From Paenibacillus piscarius (GTDB lineage: Bacteria > Bacillota > Bacilli > Paenibacillales > Paenibacillaceae), in NCBI RefSeq assembly GCF_022234545.1, contig NZ_JAIEUI010000011.1, positions 62,001 to 126,000 on the forward strand: a stretch of 64,000 nucleotides of DNA. The letters run 5' to 3'. Shown piece after piece: positions 51,607-61,098 of this stretch. The first letter of the stretch is position 1. Every line of letters starts with the position of its first letter. Position numbers and translations under genes: made by a program. Below the pieces are notes generated by a model. That model worked only from the letters and a program-made list of their open reading frames with translations. It ran no database searches and was not told where the DNA came from.

Positions 51607-51721
51607 TTTGGACTTCCGGCCGCTGTTGTGTTTGAATTTCCTGATTATACCCGCTCCTCGCGGTTGAAATCCAAACACAAAGGCGGACGCTACCGCTCCT
51701 ACAGTTCCAAATTTCCCCTCC
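51607..51721. repeat. Dispersed hairpin repeat, copy 2
   Basis: Begins TTTGGACTTCCGGCCGCTG and ends near ACAGTTCCAAATTTCCCCTC. Outer arms 51620-51640 and 51666-51686 pair almost fully (CCGCTGTTGTGTTTGAATTTC against its partner, written here in two halves CCGCTGTTGTG and TTTGAATTTC). The inner hairpin is CCGCTCCTCGCGG (51651-51663). Lies between the GH130 and GH38 genes. Confidence 0.85.
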
Positions 51722-51737
51722 GCTTCTTTGCTTTCTG

Positions 51738-54700
51738 TTAAATTGTTTTGTGCTTCTTATATAGCTTAAGCGTCTGGACCTCATAGGGTCTGAAGGACAA
51801 CGGGATCACGCCGCCGGTGGTCTCCACGGAGCCAGTCGTGCTCTCCAGCAGATTGACCCGGCAGGCGCTGGTCTTCTCGTCTTTCCAGTCCAGCGTGGCC
51901 GTCTCTCTGCTGCCCGCCGCTTCATACAGTCGGACAATCGTGCCGCTGCCGTCCTCGGCTGGCTTGATCGTATCCAGCATGACATGGCTGCTCTGGAAGG
52001 CCAGCCAGGCATGGGTGCTTGGATAGCGGCCGGAATGTACGGCTTCGCTAATCGCCAGCAGCGGCTCATTCAGCGCGGCCGCTTCACGTACTACATCGGC
52101 CTGCCGCCAATCTCCGCTGTGCGGGTAGAGCGAATATGTGAATTCATGCTCACCCTGGTCAGCATTGCGGTCCGGCCAGCGGGGGGAACGCAGCAGCGAG
52201 AGGCGCAGCACTCCGTCATGGATGTCATAACCGTATTTGCAGTCGTTCAGCAGGCTGACGCCATAGCCGCCCTCAGACAGATCGGCCCAGCGGTGCCCGC
52301 AGACCTCGAATTGCGCCTGCTCCCAGCTGGTGTTGCGGTGGGTCGGGCGCTCCAGCGCGCCGAACGGAATCTCATACGTAGCCTTAGTTGCCACAATGTC
52401 CACCGGAAAAGCAACCTTCAGCAGCTTATGCTGCTCCCTCCAGCTTACACTGGTGCGGAAATCCACTCTGCGGCTGCTCCGGGGCAACACAATCTCCTGC
52501 TCAATCTGTGATTCACCGAGCTGCCAGCGGAACCTCAGCACGGTCTGCACAGGTCCGCTGCTGACTACCCGGCGGTCCAGCAGCTTCGCTTTGCCCGCAG
52601 GCTGCTGTTCATAGCGCGGGTCTAGATCCCAGGCATCCCACAGCGGCGGGGTGTCATGATAGAACTGCAGCTGGTTGCCGGTCTGGCCGGGCTGGAGCAG
52701 CTCGCGGCCCGCGCTTTTGTCGAACCAGCGGCTAATCTCGCCGTCTTCATTGAAGGTCAGGAGATAATGGTCCGTCTCCCATTGCTCCGGGAAATCGTCT
52801 CCGGCGGCGGGTTCACTCAGCGGCTCAGGCCTTACTCCGGCTGGCTCCGTAACCTCCCGCAGCCAGATCGTCCGGCAGCCGAAGGCCGGAACTTTACGAA
52901 CCTGCACAGCCAGTGTGTAGCTGCCTCCGCCAGCCCCCGTATTCCAGCATTCACTCGGCAGCAGGCCGTCTTCATCGCAGGCCTGCATAGCAGCCAGCTC
53001 AGGACCACCCTCCAGCCGGATGATCTCCGTCCGCTCCCAGCCCAGGCTGTTGAAGACCACATAAGGACGGCCTTCGCCCGCCGAAGTATCCACCTGGCCT
53101 GCTAATGCGTGCAGAGCGGTGTCCAGCACCTGCCCGCCCAGACGGAAGATCTCACCGTATTCCTCCCGCGAGGTCGTGTACACCTCCGGGATGGAGGTGC
53201 CGGGGATGATGTCATGGAACTGGTTGAGCAGCAGCAGCTTCCAGCCCTCAGCCAGCTCCCCCGCAGGCAACAGACGCTGCACATCCGGCTGATCCGGCTG
53301 CTCCAGCTCCAGAGTACCGTCCTTCTGCGCCAGCACGCTCCAAATCTCCGCCTGCCGGTACAGAATCTCCGCCTTGCGGTTGCTGCGTTTATTGAAGGCA
53401 TGGGTCGTGAAGGTGCCCCGGTGCAGCTCCAGATAGAGATCCCCGTGCCACGCCGGAAGCTCCGGCTGGCGTGAACCGATCTCCGAAAAGAAGGCTTCCG
53501 CCGTCGAGAATCCGCTGACCGGCTGGCCCGGGGCAAGCCCGGTGCGGCTCACATATTCCAGCATCTCGTGGGTGACTCCGCCTCCGCCGTCGCCATGTCC
53601 GTAGAGCAGCATCAGCTCATCATGCTCTTCCTTCTGGGCGTAGGCCTCCCAGTGCTCCTGCACATCCTTAGGATGTGTATGCTCGTTCACCCCATGGTTC
53701 TGATAGGCCACAATCTTCGTCCCGTCAATGCCGACCCAATGGAATAAGGTATGCGGGAAGGGATTGGTATCATTCCAGCCCAGCTTGGTGGTCATGAAAT
53801 AATCGATGCCCGCCTGCTTCAGCAGCTGCGGCAGAGAGGCACAATAGCCGAAGGTATCCGGCAGCCATTCAATCGTAGAATGCTTGCCGAATTCCTTCAT
53901 ATAGAAATCCTGGCCGTACAGCATCTGCCGGACCAGCGACTCCCCGCCGGGAATGTTCAGATCCGGCTCCACCCACATGCCGCCGACCAGCTCCCACCGG
54001 CCTTCAGCGATCCGCTCCTTGATCCGCCCGTACAGCTCGGGATAATACTCCTTGGCGAAGGCATAGAGCTGGGGCTGGCTCTGCGAGTACCGGAAGTCCG
54101 GGTACTTGTCCATCAGGGTGCAGACCGTGGAGAAGGTCCGGCTGACCTTGCGCACCGTCTCCCGGACCGGCCACAGCCAGGCCACATCAATATGCGACTG
54201 GCCGACCATGTGCATCGTCCCCGGGTTCAGCCCCGCAGACCGTTCCGCTGAAGCGGCCGCCCGCAGCTGCTGTTCCGCCGCAGTTATAGCCTCGCTGTCC
54301 AGCAGCAGCTCCTCCTTCATATAGAGCGTGTCCATCACCCGCTCCAGCGCCTTAAGGCTGCGGATGCGGCGCATGTCGCCCTCCGGCAGCAGCAGGGCCG
54401 CTTCGTGCACGATTCGCACCGTATGCAACAGGCTGTATACCGGGCGATTGACACGCACCAGCTTAATTTCAATCCCCGTCAGCGGCGGCTTAATCACCGC
54501 CTGCCGGTTCAACGGGTCCTCCGGCTCAGGCACCGGATCATACAGCTCGATGTCCAGCTCCAGACGTTCACCTGGAGCAGAAGACGGCAGCGGAATGAAC
54601 CAGTGATTGCTGTCCAGGCCATGATACGGCGCTCCGTTCAGCTTCAGCAGGCCTTCCCCGCGCCCCAGATAGAGCAGCGCCGCTTCTTCATGCGCCCACT

Positions 54701-54914
54701 CTCCCGGAACCGTGATCTCCCGGTGAAGGAAATAGGTGGTTCCATACCCGCCGTCCAGCACAGAAACGTTGTACTTCTGATGCAGCTCCGCCTCATGCTC
54801 ATAGCAGCCGGGAGTGAGATAGCGGGACTTACCCATCGTCCATTCTGCAAGCTCTATCTTCTCAGCCCACTGCCGCTTGGCCAGCCATCCGGTGAACCGG
54901 TCCATACGCTTCAT
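51738..54914 (-). CDS. GH38 alpha-mannosidase
   Basis: Zinc-dependent retaining exo-mannosidase. 1058 residues: N-terminal beta domain, catalytic domain from MVGQSHIDVAWLWPVRETVR (about 235-255, zinc His/Asp), nucleophile Asp in WLPDTFGYCASLPQ (about 345), LLYGHGDGGGG, NQFHDIIPGTSIPEVY, then a large beta-sandwich region with IEQEIVLPRSSRRVDFRTSV. No signal peptide, so intracellular. ATG 54914 lies 6 nt from GAGGAGGGC, which sits inside the GH3 stop region. The genes are 4 bp apart and coupled. Cleaves alpha-1,2/1,3/1,6-linked mannose, linkage not decided. Confidence 0.93.
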   Translation of the reverse strand: MKRMDRFTGWLAKRQWAEKIELAEWTMGKSRYLTPGCYEHEAELHQKYNVSVLDGGYGTTYFLHREITVPGEWAHEEAALLYLGRGEGLLKLNGAPYHGLDSNHWFIPLPSSAPGERLELDIELYDPVPEPEDPLNRQAVIKPPLTGIEIKLVRVNRPVYSLLHTVRIVHEAALLLPEGDMRRIRSLKALERVMDTLYMKEELLLDSEAITAAEQQLRAAASAERSAGLNPGTMHMVGQSHIDVAWLWPVRETVRKVSRTFSTVCTLMDKYPDFRYSQSQPQLYAFAKEYYPELYGRIKERIAEGRWELVGGMWVEPDLNIPGGESLVRQMLYGQDFYMKEFGKHSTIEWLPDTFGYCASLPQLLKQAGIDYFMTTKLGWNDTNPFPHTLFHWVGIDGTKIVAYQNHGVNEHTHPKDVQEHWEAYAQKEEHDELMLLYGHGDGGGGVTHEMLEYVSRTGLAPGQPVSGFSTAEAFFSEIGSRQPELPAWHGDLYLELHRGTFTTHAFNKRSNRKAEILYRQAEIWSVLAQKDGTLELEQPDQPDVQRLLPAGELAEGWKLLLLNQFHDIIPGTSIPEVYTTSREEYGEIFRLGGQVLDTALHALAGQVDTSAGEGRPYVVFNSLGWERTEIIRLEGGPELAAMQACDEDGLLPSECWNTGAGGGSYTLAVQVRKVPAFGCRTIWLREVTEPAGVRPEPLSEPAAGDDFPEQWETDHYLLTFNEDGEISRWFDKSAGRELLQPGQTGNQLQFYHDTPPLWDAWDLDPRYEQQPAGKAKLLDRRVVSSGPVQTVLRFRWQLGESQIEQEIVLPRSSRRVDFRTSVSWREQHKLLKVAFPVDIVATKATYEIPFGALERPTHRNTSWEQAQFEVCGHRWADLSEGGYGVSLLNDCKYGYDIHDGVLRLSLLRSPRWPDRNADQGEHEFTYSLYPHSGDWRQADVVREAAALNEPLLAISEAVHSGRYPSTHAWLAFQSSHVMLDTIKPAEDGSGTIVRLYEAAGSRETATLDWKDEKTSACRVNLLESTTGSVETTGGVIPLSFRPYEVQTLKLYKKHKTI

Positions 54915-54917
54915 GGC

Positions 54918-57221
54918 TTAGCCCTCCTCTCTGACCTGGAGCGGCGCGCTCAGGTACTCGGCGGAGTTCGGCCCGGCCATAACCGTGAATGCTCCCGGCT
55001 CGACGATCCGCGTCAGGTCCGCCGATACATACTCCAGCTCCTCCCGGCCGACACGGAACTTTACCGTCTGCGTGTCTCCCGGCTGGAGGCTGATTTTGCA
55101 GAAGCCCTTCAGCTGCTTCTCAGGACGGGTAATGGAAGAGGCCAGGTCGGAAATATACAGCTGGACCACCTCGCTGCCTGCCCGGTCACCCTGATTAGTT
55201 ACATCCACGGAGACCAGCGCTTCCTCATCCGCAGAAATGACTGGAGGCTCCACCTTCAAGTTGCTGTACCCGAATTCACTGAAGCTAAGACCATAGCCGA
55301 AGGGATATTCCGCGTGAAAATCCGTCTCCAGATACCGCTTCCCTCTTGTCCGCCGCTTGTAGTAATACACGGGCAGCTGGCCGACATGCTTCGGAATGCT
55401 GATCGTCAGCCGCCCGGAAGGATTCACCTCGCCGAACAGGATATCGGCAATCGCATGTCCGCCCTCCTGCCCCGGGTACCACGCCTCCAGAATGGCGTCG
55501 GCGTGTTCTACAATCCAAGGCTCGGCAATCGGGCGGCCGTTGATATAGACCACAATCAGCGGCTTGCCCAGCTTGTGCAGCTCCTGCGCCAATTCAAGCT
55601 GCACGCCCATCAGATTCAGCGTGGACCGGTCGATGCCCTCTCCGCATTCCATGTCGCTCCAGGAATGCTCCGTCACGACAGAAGCGCCGGTGAGCAGGTC
55701 AATCGTCCCCTCACCGAAGTCTCTGGCGCTGGAGCCGCCGATTGCCAGCACCACCGCATCGGCTTCGGCCGCGCAGGCCAGCGCAGGGGCGAAGCCCTCC
55801 CGGGAATCCCCCTTGATCCGGCAGCCGGGTGCGTACAGAACCTTGTCCGCTCCGCCGCCCAGCGCCTGCCGGATGCCGTCCAGCACGGTGACAATCGCAC
55901 CTTTGGGCTGCGGCGAGGTGTAGTCGCCAAGCTGGTTGTACGGCGCATCCGCATTGGGACCGATTACGGCAAGCTTACGGATCTCCTTGCTTAGCGGCAG
56001 CGCTGCGTTCTCATTCTTCAGCATAATGATGCTCTCCCCGGCGATCCGCCGGGCCAGCTCACAGTGCTCCGGCTTGCCGATGATGCTCTCCGCCTGCTCA
56101 GGATCAGCGTAAGGACGGTCGAACAGCCCGAGCTTGAACTTCAGCTCCAGAATCCGCGCTGCCGCGCGGTCCAGATCTGATTCCTGCAGCCGCCCGTGCT
56201 CGATAGCAGCGGCGATATGCTGCTCGAACATCTCGCCCGACATCTCCATATCGATGCCCGCCAACAGAGCCTGAGCTACAGCTGTCTCCCCGCTATCTGC
56301 GGTGTTATGACCATTCGTCAGCATGCCCAGCGCTCCGCAGTCCGTGATCACGAACCCGTCGAAGCCCCACTGCTCCCGCAGTACATCCTGCAACAGATAA
56401 CGGTTAGTCGTACAAGGCACGCCGTCAATCTCGTTGTAGGCTGTCATAATGGACAGCGCTCCGGCCTCTACTGCCTTACGGAACGGCAGCAGATCGACCT
56501 CATGCAGCTCGCGCAGTCCCATATGCACGGGTGCGGAGTTGCGCCCGCCTTCCGAGCTGCCATAAGCGGCGAAGTGCTTCAAGGTGGCCAGCACGGAATC
56601 CTCCGCATCCAGCCGCTCCCCCTGCAAGCCCTTCACGGCTTCTACACCCATCGCCGCAATCAGGAACGGGTCTTCGCCGAAGGTCTCCTCCGTCCGGCCC
56701 CAGCGCGGATCACGCACCACATCCAGCACCGGCGAGTAGGTCGCCGCTCCGCCCTGGCTGCGGGTCTCCAGCGCCACCACCCGGCACATCTCCCGGTACA
56801 GCTCCGGGTTCCACATGCTGCCCAGCGCCAGCGGCACCGGAAATACAGTCGCCCCGATCGCCATATGCCCGTGCGAGCATTCCTCCCCGAACAGAATCGG
56901 AATGCCGAGCCGGCTCTCCTTCATCGCATAGGCCTGAATCGCATTAACCGCCTCCGCCCCCTCCTTCAGGGACAGGCCGGTCTCCAGCGTGACGCCGGTC
57001 CACGGGTCGGCACGCAGCGTCCCGTACAGGGAGCCGACACCTCCGGCGGCAACCTGCCTTTTGAAGGCCTCCGTCATGCCTGTGGTTCCGTCCGCGCGCT
57101 TCTCATAGCACTGCCAGCCGAAAGGCTGGACTAATTGTCCAGCCTTCTCTCCAAGCGTCATGCGCTGCAGCAGGTCCTGTACCCGATCTGCCACAGATTG
57201 TGTTTTATCCTTATAGATCAT
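54918..57221 (-). CDS. GH3 beta-glycosidase (BglX-type layout)
   Basis: 767 residues: TIM barrel, alpha/beta sandwich and a fibronectin-III-like C-terminal domain (VDVTNQGDRAGSEVVQLYIS). The nucleophile Asp is in FVITDCGALG (Asp294), KHF at 215-217 binds substrate, and GEDPFLIAAMG is conserved. Members are beta-glucosidases, xylosidases or similar exo-enzymes. No signal peptide. Within a mannoside locus it may remove a beta-linked cap sugar. 29 bp after the binding-protein gene. Confidence 0.92.
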   Translation of the reverse strand: MIYKDKTQSVADRVQDLLQRMTLGEKAGQLVQPFGWQCYEKRADGTTGMTEAFKRQVAAGGVGSLYGTLRADPWTGVTLETGLSLKEGAEAVNAIQAYAMKESRLGIPILFGEECSHGHMAIGATVFPVPLALGSMWNPELYREMCRVVALETRSQGGAATYSPVLDVVRDPRWGRTEETFGEDPFLIAAMGVEAVKGLQGERLDAEDSVLATLKHFAAYGSSEGGRNSAPVHMGLRELHEVDLLPFRKAVEAGALSIMTAYNEIDGVPCTTNRYLLQDVLREQWGFDGFVITDCGALGMLTNGHNTADSGETAVAQALLAGIDMEMSGEMFEQHIAAAIEHGRLQESDLDRAAARILELKFKLGLFDRPYADPEQAESIIGKPEHCELARRIAGESIIMLKNENAALPLSKEIRKLAVIGPNADAPYNQLGDYTSPQPKGAIVTVLDGIRQALGGGADKVLYAPGCRIKGDSREGFAPALACAAEADAVVLAIGGSSARDFGEGTIDLLTGASVVTEHSWSDMECGEGIDRSTLNLMGVQLELAQELHKLGKPLIVVYINGRPIAEPWIVEHADAILEAWYPGQEGGHAIADILFGEVNPSGRLTISIPKHVGQLPVYYYKRRTRGKRYLETDFHAEYPFGYGLSFSEFGYSNLKVEPPVISADEEALVSVDVTNQGDRAGSEVVQLYISDLASSITRPEKQLKGFCKISLQPGDTQTVKFRVGREELEYVSADLTRIVEPGAFTVMAGPNSAEYLSAPLQVREEG

Positions 57222-57250
57222 TTTTACAGCACCTTTCTGCCGGGCCTGAT

Positions 57251-58861
57251 TTAGTTAGTCTTCCAGCGGTCATAGGCAGCCTGATTGATCTCGGCTACAC
57301 GCTCTCCGCCCATCTTCTTGACAGTATTCACATAGTTGTCCCAGCCGGTCAGCGGCTCAGCGCCGGTGATGAACTTCGCTTCCATCTGCTTGACATAAGT
57401 GCTCAGATCGGAGTTCAGACTGCTGATTTCCGTCTGCTCTTCCACGGTAAGGAACAGGGCCGGGAATGGAATGCGCGCGCCTTTATCCAGCAACTTTTGC
57501 TTGGTCTCCTGCTCTACCCACAGGTCAAAGTCGGTCTTCAGCCCCTTATTGATGTCATCCATCGACAGGGTTGGTGCAGGAATACCGTAGTTCGGCGTCA
57601 GAGTGGCCCGGAAATCCTCCATCTCCTTGCCGTCAGGTACAGGCAGGTATTGCTTCACGCGGTTCTCCTTGTCGGTGTACTCCCAGAGCGTGCCTTCCGG
57701 CCCTTTGTTGAAGAACAGAGCGCCTTCATAGGAATAGAGGTAATCTACCCAGCGGAGCGAGGCTTCCGGTGCCGGATTCGTGTTCGTGATGGCGAATGCG
57801 CCAGTTGTAATTCCTCTATTCTTGGCAATCGCCGGAGCAGCTACCGATTCACTGCGCACCGGGGCGAACATCGGATCTGACGTGGACGGCTCCCCGCCCT
57901 TCGTCATATAAGCATGCCAGTCGGAAAAGAGCGCCACGCGGTTATTCTGCGCCTTGGCCTTCTTCTGCTCCGCCGTCTGCGAGAAGCTCTCATGATCCAG
58001 CAGCTCCTCGGACCACAGGCGGTTCATATACGTCAGATACTCCTTATAGGCTTCTTCCATCGGTGTATAGTGGACCTTGTCCGCATCGTCTACATAGATC
58101 TCTTCTTCATAGATCCCGAACGCGCCCATCAGCCAGGTGCGGATATCGCGGAGGTTCGCAGCCGTTGTCGTCACGGAGGAAATCGGAATCTCGTCAGCAA
58201 CACCGTTGCCGTTCGGATCCTCTTCCTTCACGCGCTTCAGGTAGGTGTACAGCTCCTCGGTCGTTTCCGGCAGCTTATCAATGTTCAGCGCCTTCAGGAA
58301 ATCGCCGTTATACCACATCGGGTTGCGGTACCAGTGCTGGCTCATCTCCACCACCGGCAGGGAGTAGATATGACCGTCCGGGGCGGTAATCGATTTGCGC
58401 ACATCCGGATTCTCCTCCAGCAGCGCCTTGAAGTTCGGAGCGTATTCTTCGATCAAGTCCTCCAGCGGAATCAGAATCCCCTGTTCGCCGTAATTCATCT
58501 GCTCGGCAGTCGTCAGACCGGCAGCGTAGAAAATATCCGGGTAATCGCCGCTGGCGAACACCAGATTCTTTTTGGTATCGAAGCTGTCCTTCGGCGCATT
58601 TTTATATTCCATCGTAATCCCGGTCTTCTCCTTCATCTGCTGAAGCACGGGCATATTCTCCCAGTTCTGAATGCCTACATCCGGGGCCATCATGGACAGA
58701 GTGATCGGCTCACTCACAATCGGGAAGCCCTCCTTGTTCACCGTGGCCTCGCCGGTACTCTTATTCGCATTGCCTTCATTGGAGCTCCCGCAGCCTGCCA
58801 GCAGTCCAACAATCACAGCCGAAGACAGCAGAATCTTCCATGGTTTACGTGTGATCTGCAT
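57251..58861 (-). CDS. Sugar ABC transporter binding lipoprotein (LplA-type)
   Basis: 536 residues with lipobox GLLAGC (Cys24), a Ser/Asn tether and a large family-1 fold: KNLVFASGDYPDIFYAAGLT, LNIDKLPETTEELYTYLKRV and DPNGNGVADEIPIS. Typical of long-oligosaccharide receptors. AGGAGG precedes ATG 58861. Follows the two permeases, again without an ATPase gene. Confidence 0.92.
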   Translation of the reverse strand: MQITRKPWKILLSSAVIVGLLAGCGSSNEGNANKSTGEATVNKEGFPIVSEPITLSMMAPDVGIQNWENMPVLQQMKEKTGITMEYKNAPKDSFDTKKNLVFASGDYPDIFYAAGLTTAEQMNYGEQGILIPLEDLIEEYAPNFKALLEENPDVRKSITAPDGHIYSLPVVEMSQHWYRNPMWYNGDFLKALNIDKLPETTEELYTYLKRVKEEDPNGNGVADEIPISSVTTTAANLRDIRTWLMGAFGIYEEEIYVDDADKVHYTPMEEAYKEYLTYMNRLWSEELLDHESFSQTAEQKKAKAQNNRVALFSDWHAYMTKGGEPSTSDPMFAPVRSESVAAPAIAKNRGITTGAFAITNTNPAPEASLRWVDYLYSYEGALFFNKGPEGTLWEYTDKENRVKQYLPVPDGKEMEDFRATLTPNYGIPAPTLSMDDINKGLKTDFDLWVEQETKQKLLDKGARIPFPALFLTVEEQTEISSLNSDLSTYVKQMEAKFITGAEPLTGWDNYVNTVKKMGGERVAEINQAAYDRWKTN

Positions 58862-58897
58862 TAATAATTCCTCCTTAGGTTCATTACATTTTAACCT

Positions 58898-59809
58898 TTA
58901 GCCTTTCACAGAGCCAATCATGACGCCTTGGACAAAATAACGCTGCAGGAACGGGTAGACCGCCACAATCGGCAGTGTCGAGACGACGATAACGCCATAT
59001 TTGACCAGCGATGCTGTCTCTGCCTTATTATTCATGGCCATAGCCACCTCGCCGTTGATCGCAGCGCCTGTAGTCTCAGCCGACATTTCCTGCAGGACCA
59101 GGATCTGGCGCAGCACCATCTGCAGCGGATATTTGGCTTCATCATTCAAGTAGATCAGGGACGGGAAGTAGCTGTTCCAGTGTCCAACCCCGTAGAACAA
59201 GGCCATCACGGCGACAATCGGCGCAGACAGCGGCAGGATAATGCGGAGGAACAGCTTCAGATTCGTACAGCCGTCGATGTGGGCCGCTTCCTGCAGTTCT
59301 TTTGGAATGGTGGACTGGAAAAAGGTGCGGGCGACCACGATGTTCCACACCGATGCGGCCACCGGCAGGATCAGCGCCCCCATGCTGTTAATGAGGCCCA
59401 GGTTCTTGACAAGCAGATACGTCGGCACCAGCCCGCCGCTGAAGAACATTGTGAACAGAATGAGGCCCATGAACAGCTGGCGTCCGACAAAATCAGACCG
59501 GCTGAGCGCATACGCGGCAGGCAGCGTAACGGCCAGATTCAGCAGCGTACCCACCACGGTGTAAATGATGGTATTCAGATACCCGTTCCAGATCTTCGGG
59601 TTCTCGAACACCAGCTTGTAGCCGTCCAGGGTCACATTCTTCGGGAACAGCCACATCGCGCCCGAATTGACATCCTGCGGCGAGCTGATGGACGCGCTGA
59701 GGATATAGATCAGCGGATAGAGCACCACTACCAGCGCAAGGCACAGATAGATGTAGGTGCTGATCAGAAACAGCTTATCTCCCCTGGATTCTTTCATGGC
59801 AGTAACCAA
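58898..59809 (-). CDS. Sugar ABC transporter permease (YtcP-type)
   Basis: 303 residues, six helices, EAA loop PKELQEAAHIDGCTNLKLFL (about 180-200), ends VQGVMIGSVKG. I place the start at TTG 59809 because AAGGAG lies 10 nt upstream, while the next ATG (59797) would be 22 nt from it. 17 bp after the partner permease. Confidence 0.9.
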   Translation of the reverse strand: MVTAMKESRGDKLFLISTYIYLCLALVVVLYPLIYILSASISSPQDVNSGAMWLFPKNVTLDGYKLVFENPKIWNGYLNTIIYTVVGTLLNLAVTLPAAYALSRSDFVGRQLFMGLILFTMFFSGGLVPTYLLVKNLGLINSMGALILPVAASVWNIVVARTFFQSTIPKELQEAAHIDGCTNLKLFLRIILPLSAPIVAVMALFYGVGHWNSYFPSLIYLNDEAKYPLQMVLRQILVLQEMSAETTGAAINGEVAMAMNNKAETASLVKYGVIVVSTLPIVAVYPFLQRYFVQGVMIGSVKG

Positions 59810-59826
59810 AAGACTTCAACTCCTTT

Positions 59827-60741
59827 CTACCAGAGGCTGTTCTCACTGGTGCGTTTGGCAATCCGGTTCACGGTCACCAGCAGAATTACGTTGACTACCG
59901 AGTTGAACAATCCGACAGCGGTCGAGAAGCTGTATTGGGCGTTCACCAGACCGGCGCGGTAGACATAGGTGGATATGACATCGGAGGCTTCCATGTTGAG
60001 CGAATTCTGCAGCAGCAGGATTTTCTCGAAGCCCAGGCCCAGAATGTTACCCATGTTCAGAATCAGCATGATTGTAATCGTGGGTATAATCGTCGGCAGA
60101 TTGATATGCAGCACCCGCTTGATCCGGCTCGCTCCATCCACGATGGCTGCTTCATGCAGCTGGGGATCTACGCCGGACAAGGCCGCGAGATAGATAATCG
60201 TTCCCCACCCGGTGCTCTGCCAGACGCCCGAGAAGACATATACTGTCTTGAACCAGGCCGGATCGGTCAGGAACTGTGCGGGCTGGAAGCCCAGGAATTC
60301 AATCGCCCGGACAATCATTCCGCTGGAGGGCGACAGGAAGGTAATAATCATCCCTGCCATGACGACCACTGAAATGAAATGCGGCGCATAGGTAACCGTC
60401 TGGACCGACTTCTTGAACGGGCCGTTGCGGACCTCATTGAAGGCCAGGGCCAGAATGATCGGCAGCGGAAACCCGATGGCAAGCTCATAGAAGCTGATGC
60501 TGAATGTGTTCCACAGCAGATCCCAGAAGAAATAAGAATTGAAGAACCGTTCGAAATGGTCGAAGCCTACCCAATCGCTGCCCGTAATTCCTTTGGAAGG
60601 TACGAAGTTCTTGAAGGCAATCTGAATGCCGTACATCGGACCATAATGAAAGATGAAGAAATACAGCAGCGCCGGAAGCATGAACAGATAGAGCTCCCAA
60701 TTCTGCCAGATTCGTTTGCCAAGGGTTTTGTTCCCCTTCAT
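59827..60741 (-). CDS. Sugar ABC transporter permease (LplB-type)
   Basis: 304 residues from ATG 60741, which has AGAGGAG 7 nt upstream. A longer frame to 60771 has no ribosome site. Six helices, and EAA loop LHEAAIVDGASRIKRVLHIN (about 210-230), ends RTSENSLW. First gene of the mannoside transporter operon, with a cre-controlled promoter in front. Confidence 0.92.
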   Translation of the reverse strand: MKGNKTLGKRIWQNWELYLFMLPALLYFFIFHYGPMYGIQIAFKNFVPSKGITGSDWVGFDHFERFFNSYFFWDLLWNTFSISFYELAIGFPLPIILALAFNEVRNGPFKKSVQTVTYAPHFISVVVMAGMIITFLSPSSGMIVRAIEFLGFQPAQFLTDPAWFKTVYVFSGVWQSTGWGTIIYLAALSGVDPQLHEAAIVDGASRIKRVLHINLPTIIPTITIMLILNMGNILGLGFEKILLLQNSLNMEASDVISTYVYRAGLVNAQYSFSTAVGLFNSVVNVILLVTVNRIAKRTSENSLW

Positions 60742-60817
60742 TCTCCCACTCCTCTCTATGTTAGTTTTCATTACAGCAAATCATGTATCCGCTTCGCATT
60801 CCTGTGAAGGTCTAGCC

Positions 60818-60831
60818 TGCTAACGCTTACA
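60818..60831 (-). promoter_or_regulatory. cre site at the start of the transporter operon
   Basis: On the minus strand TGTAAGCGTTAGCA matches TGWAANCGNTNWCA at 13 of 14 bases. It starts just after the expected transcription start, where CcpA binding blocks transcription. Indicates glucose repression of the transporter/GH3/GH38/GH130 operon. Confidence 0.75.
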
Positions 60832-60837
60832 TCCCAA

Positions 60838-60867
60838 ATTGTAGTGAAACTAAGCTGACACAGTAAA
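60838..60867 (-). promoter_or_regulatory. SigA-type promoter of the mannoside transporter operon
   Basis: On the minus strand TTTACT (60862-60867), an 18-bp spacer and TACAAT (60838-60843). 4 of 6 and 5 of 6 matches. About 97 bp upstream of the first permease start, with the cre site at about +1 to +14. Confidence 0.5.
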
Positions 60868-61098
60868 TATGTAGGTTGTGCATTGTCATGTTAACGGAGT
60901 GTAAAACCGCACCGCTGCGGGGCTTACAGCCTGAATAGCTTGTCTGCGCTTCCGCCCGCTGTCTGCGGTAAATGTGTGAATTATGAACCCGCCTCCCCGC
61001 TGCAAAAGTTACATATTGTGCTCCCCCGGCAGGTATGTAAACATTTGCTACGAATGCCGACACTACAACACCGACTGAAGATATAGGAGGTTTCTGTC

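Noticed and set aside
61026..61052. cre site in front of the MngB-like GH38 gene
   Set aside because: The sequence around TGTAAACATTTGCT matches the consensus at only about 11 of 14 bases and lacks the central CG.
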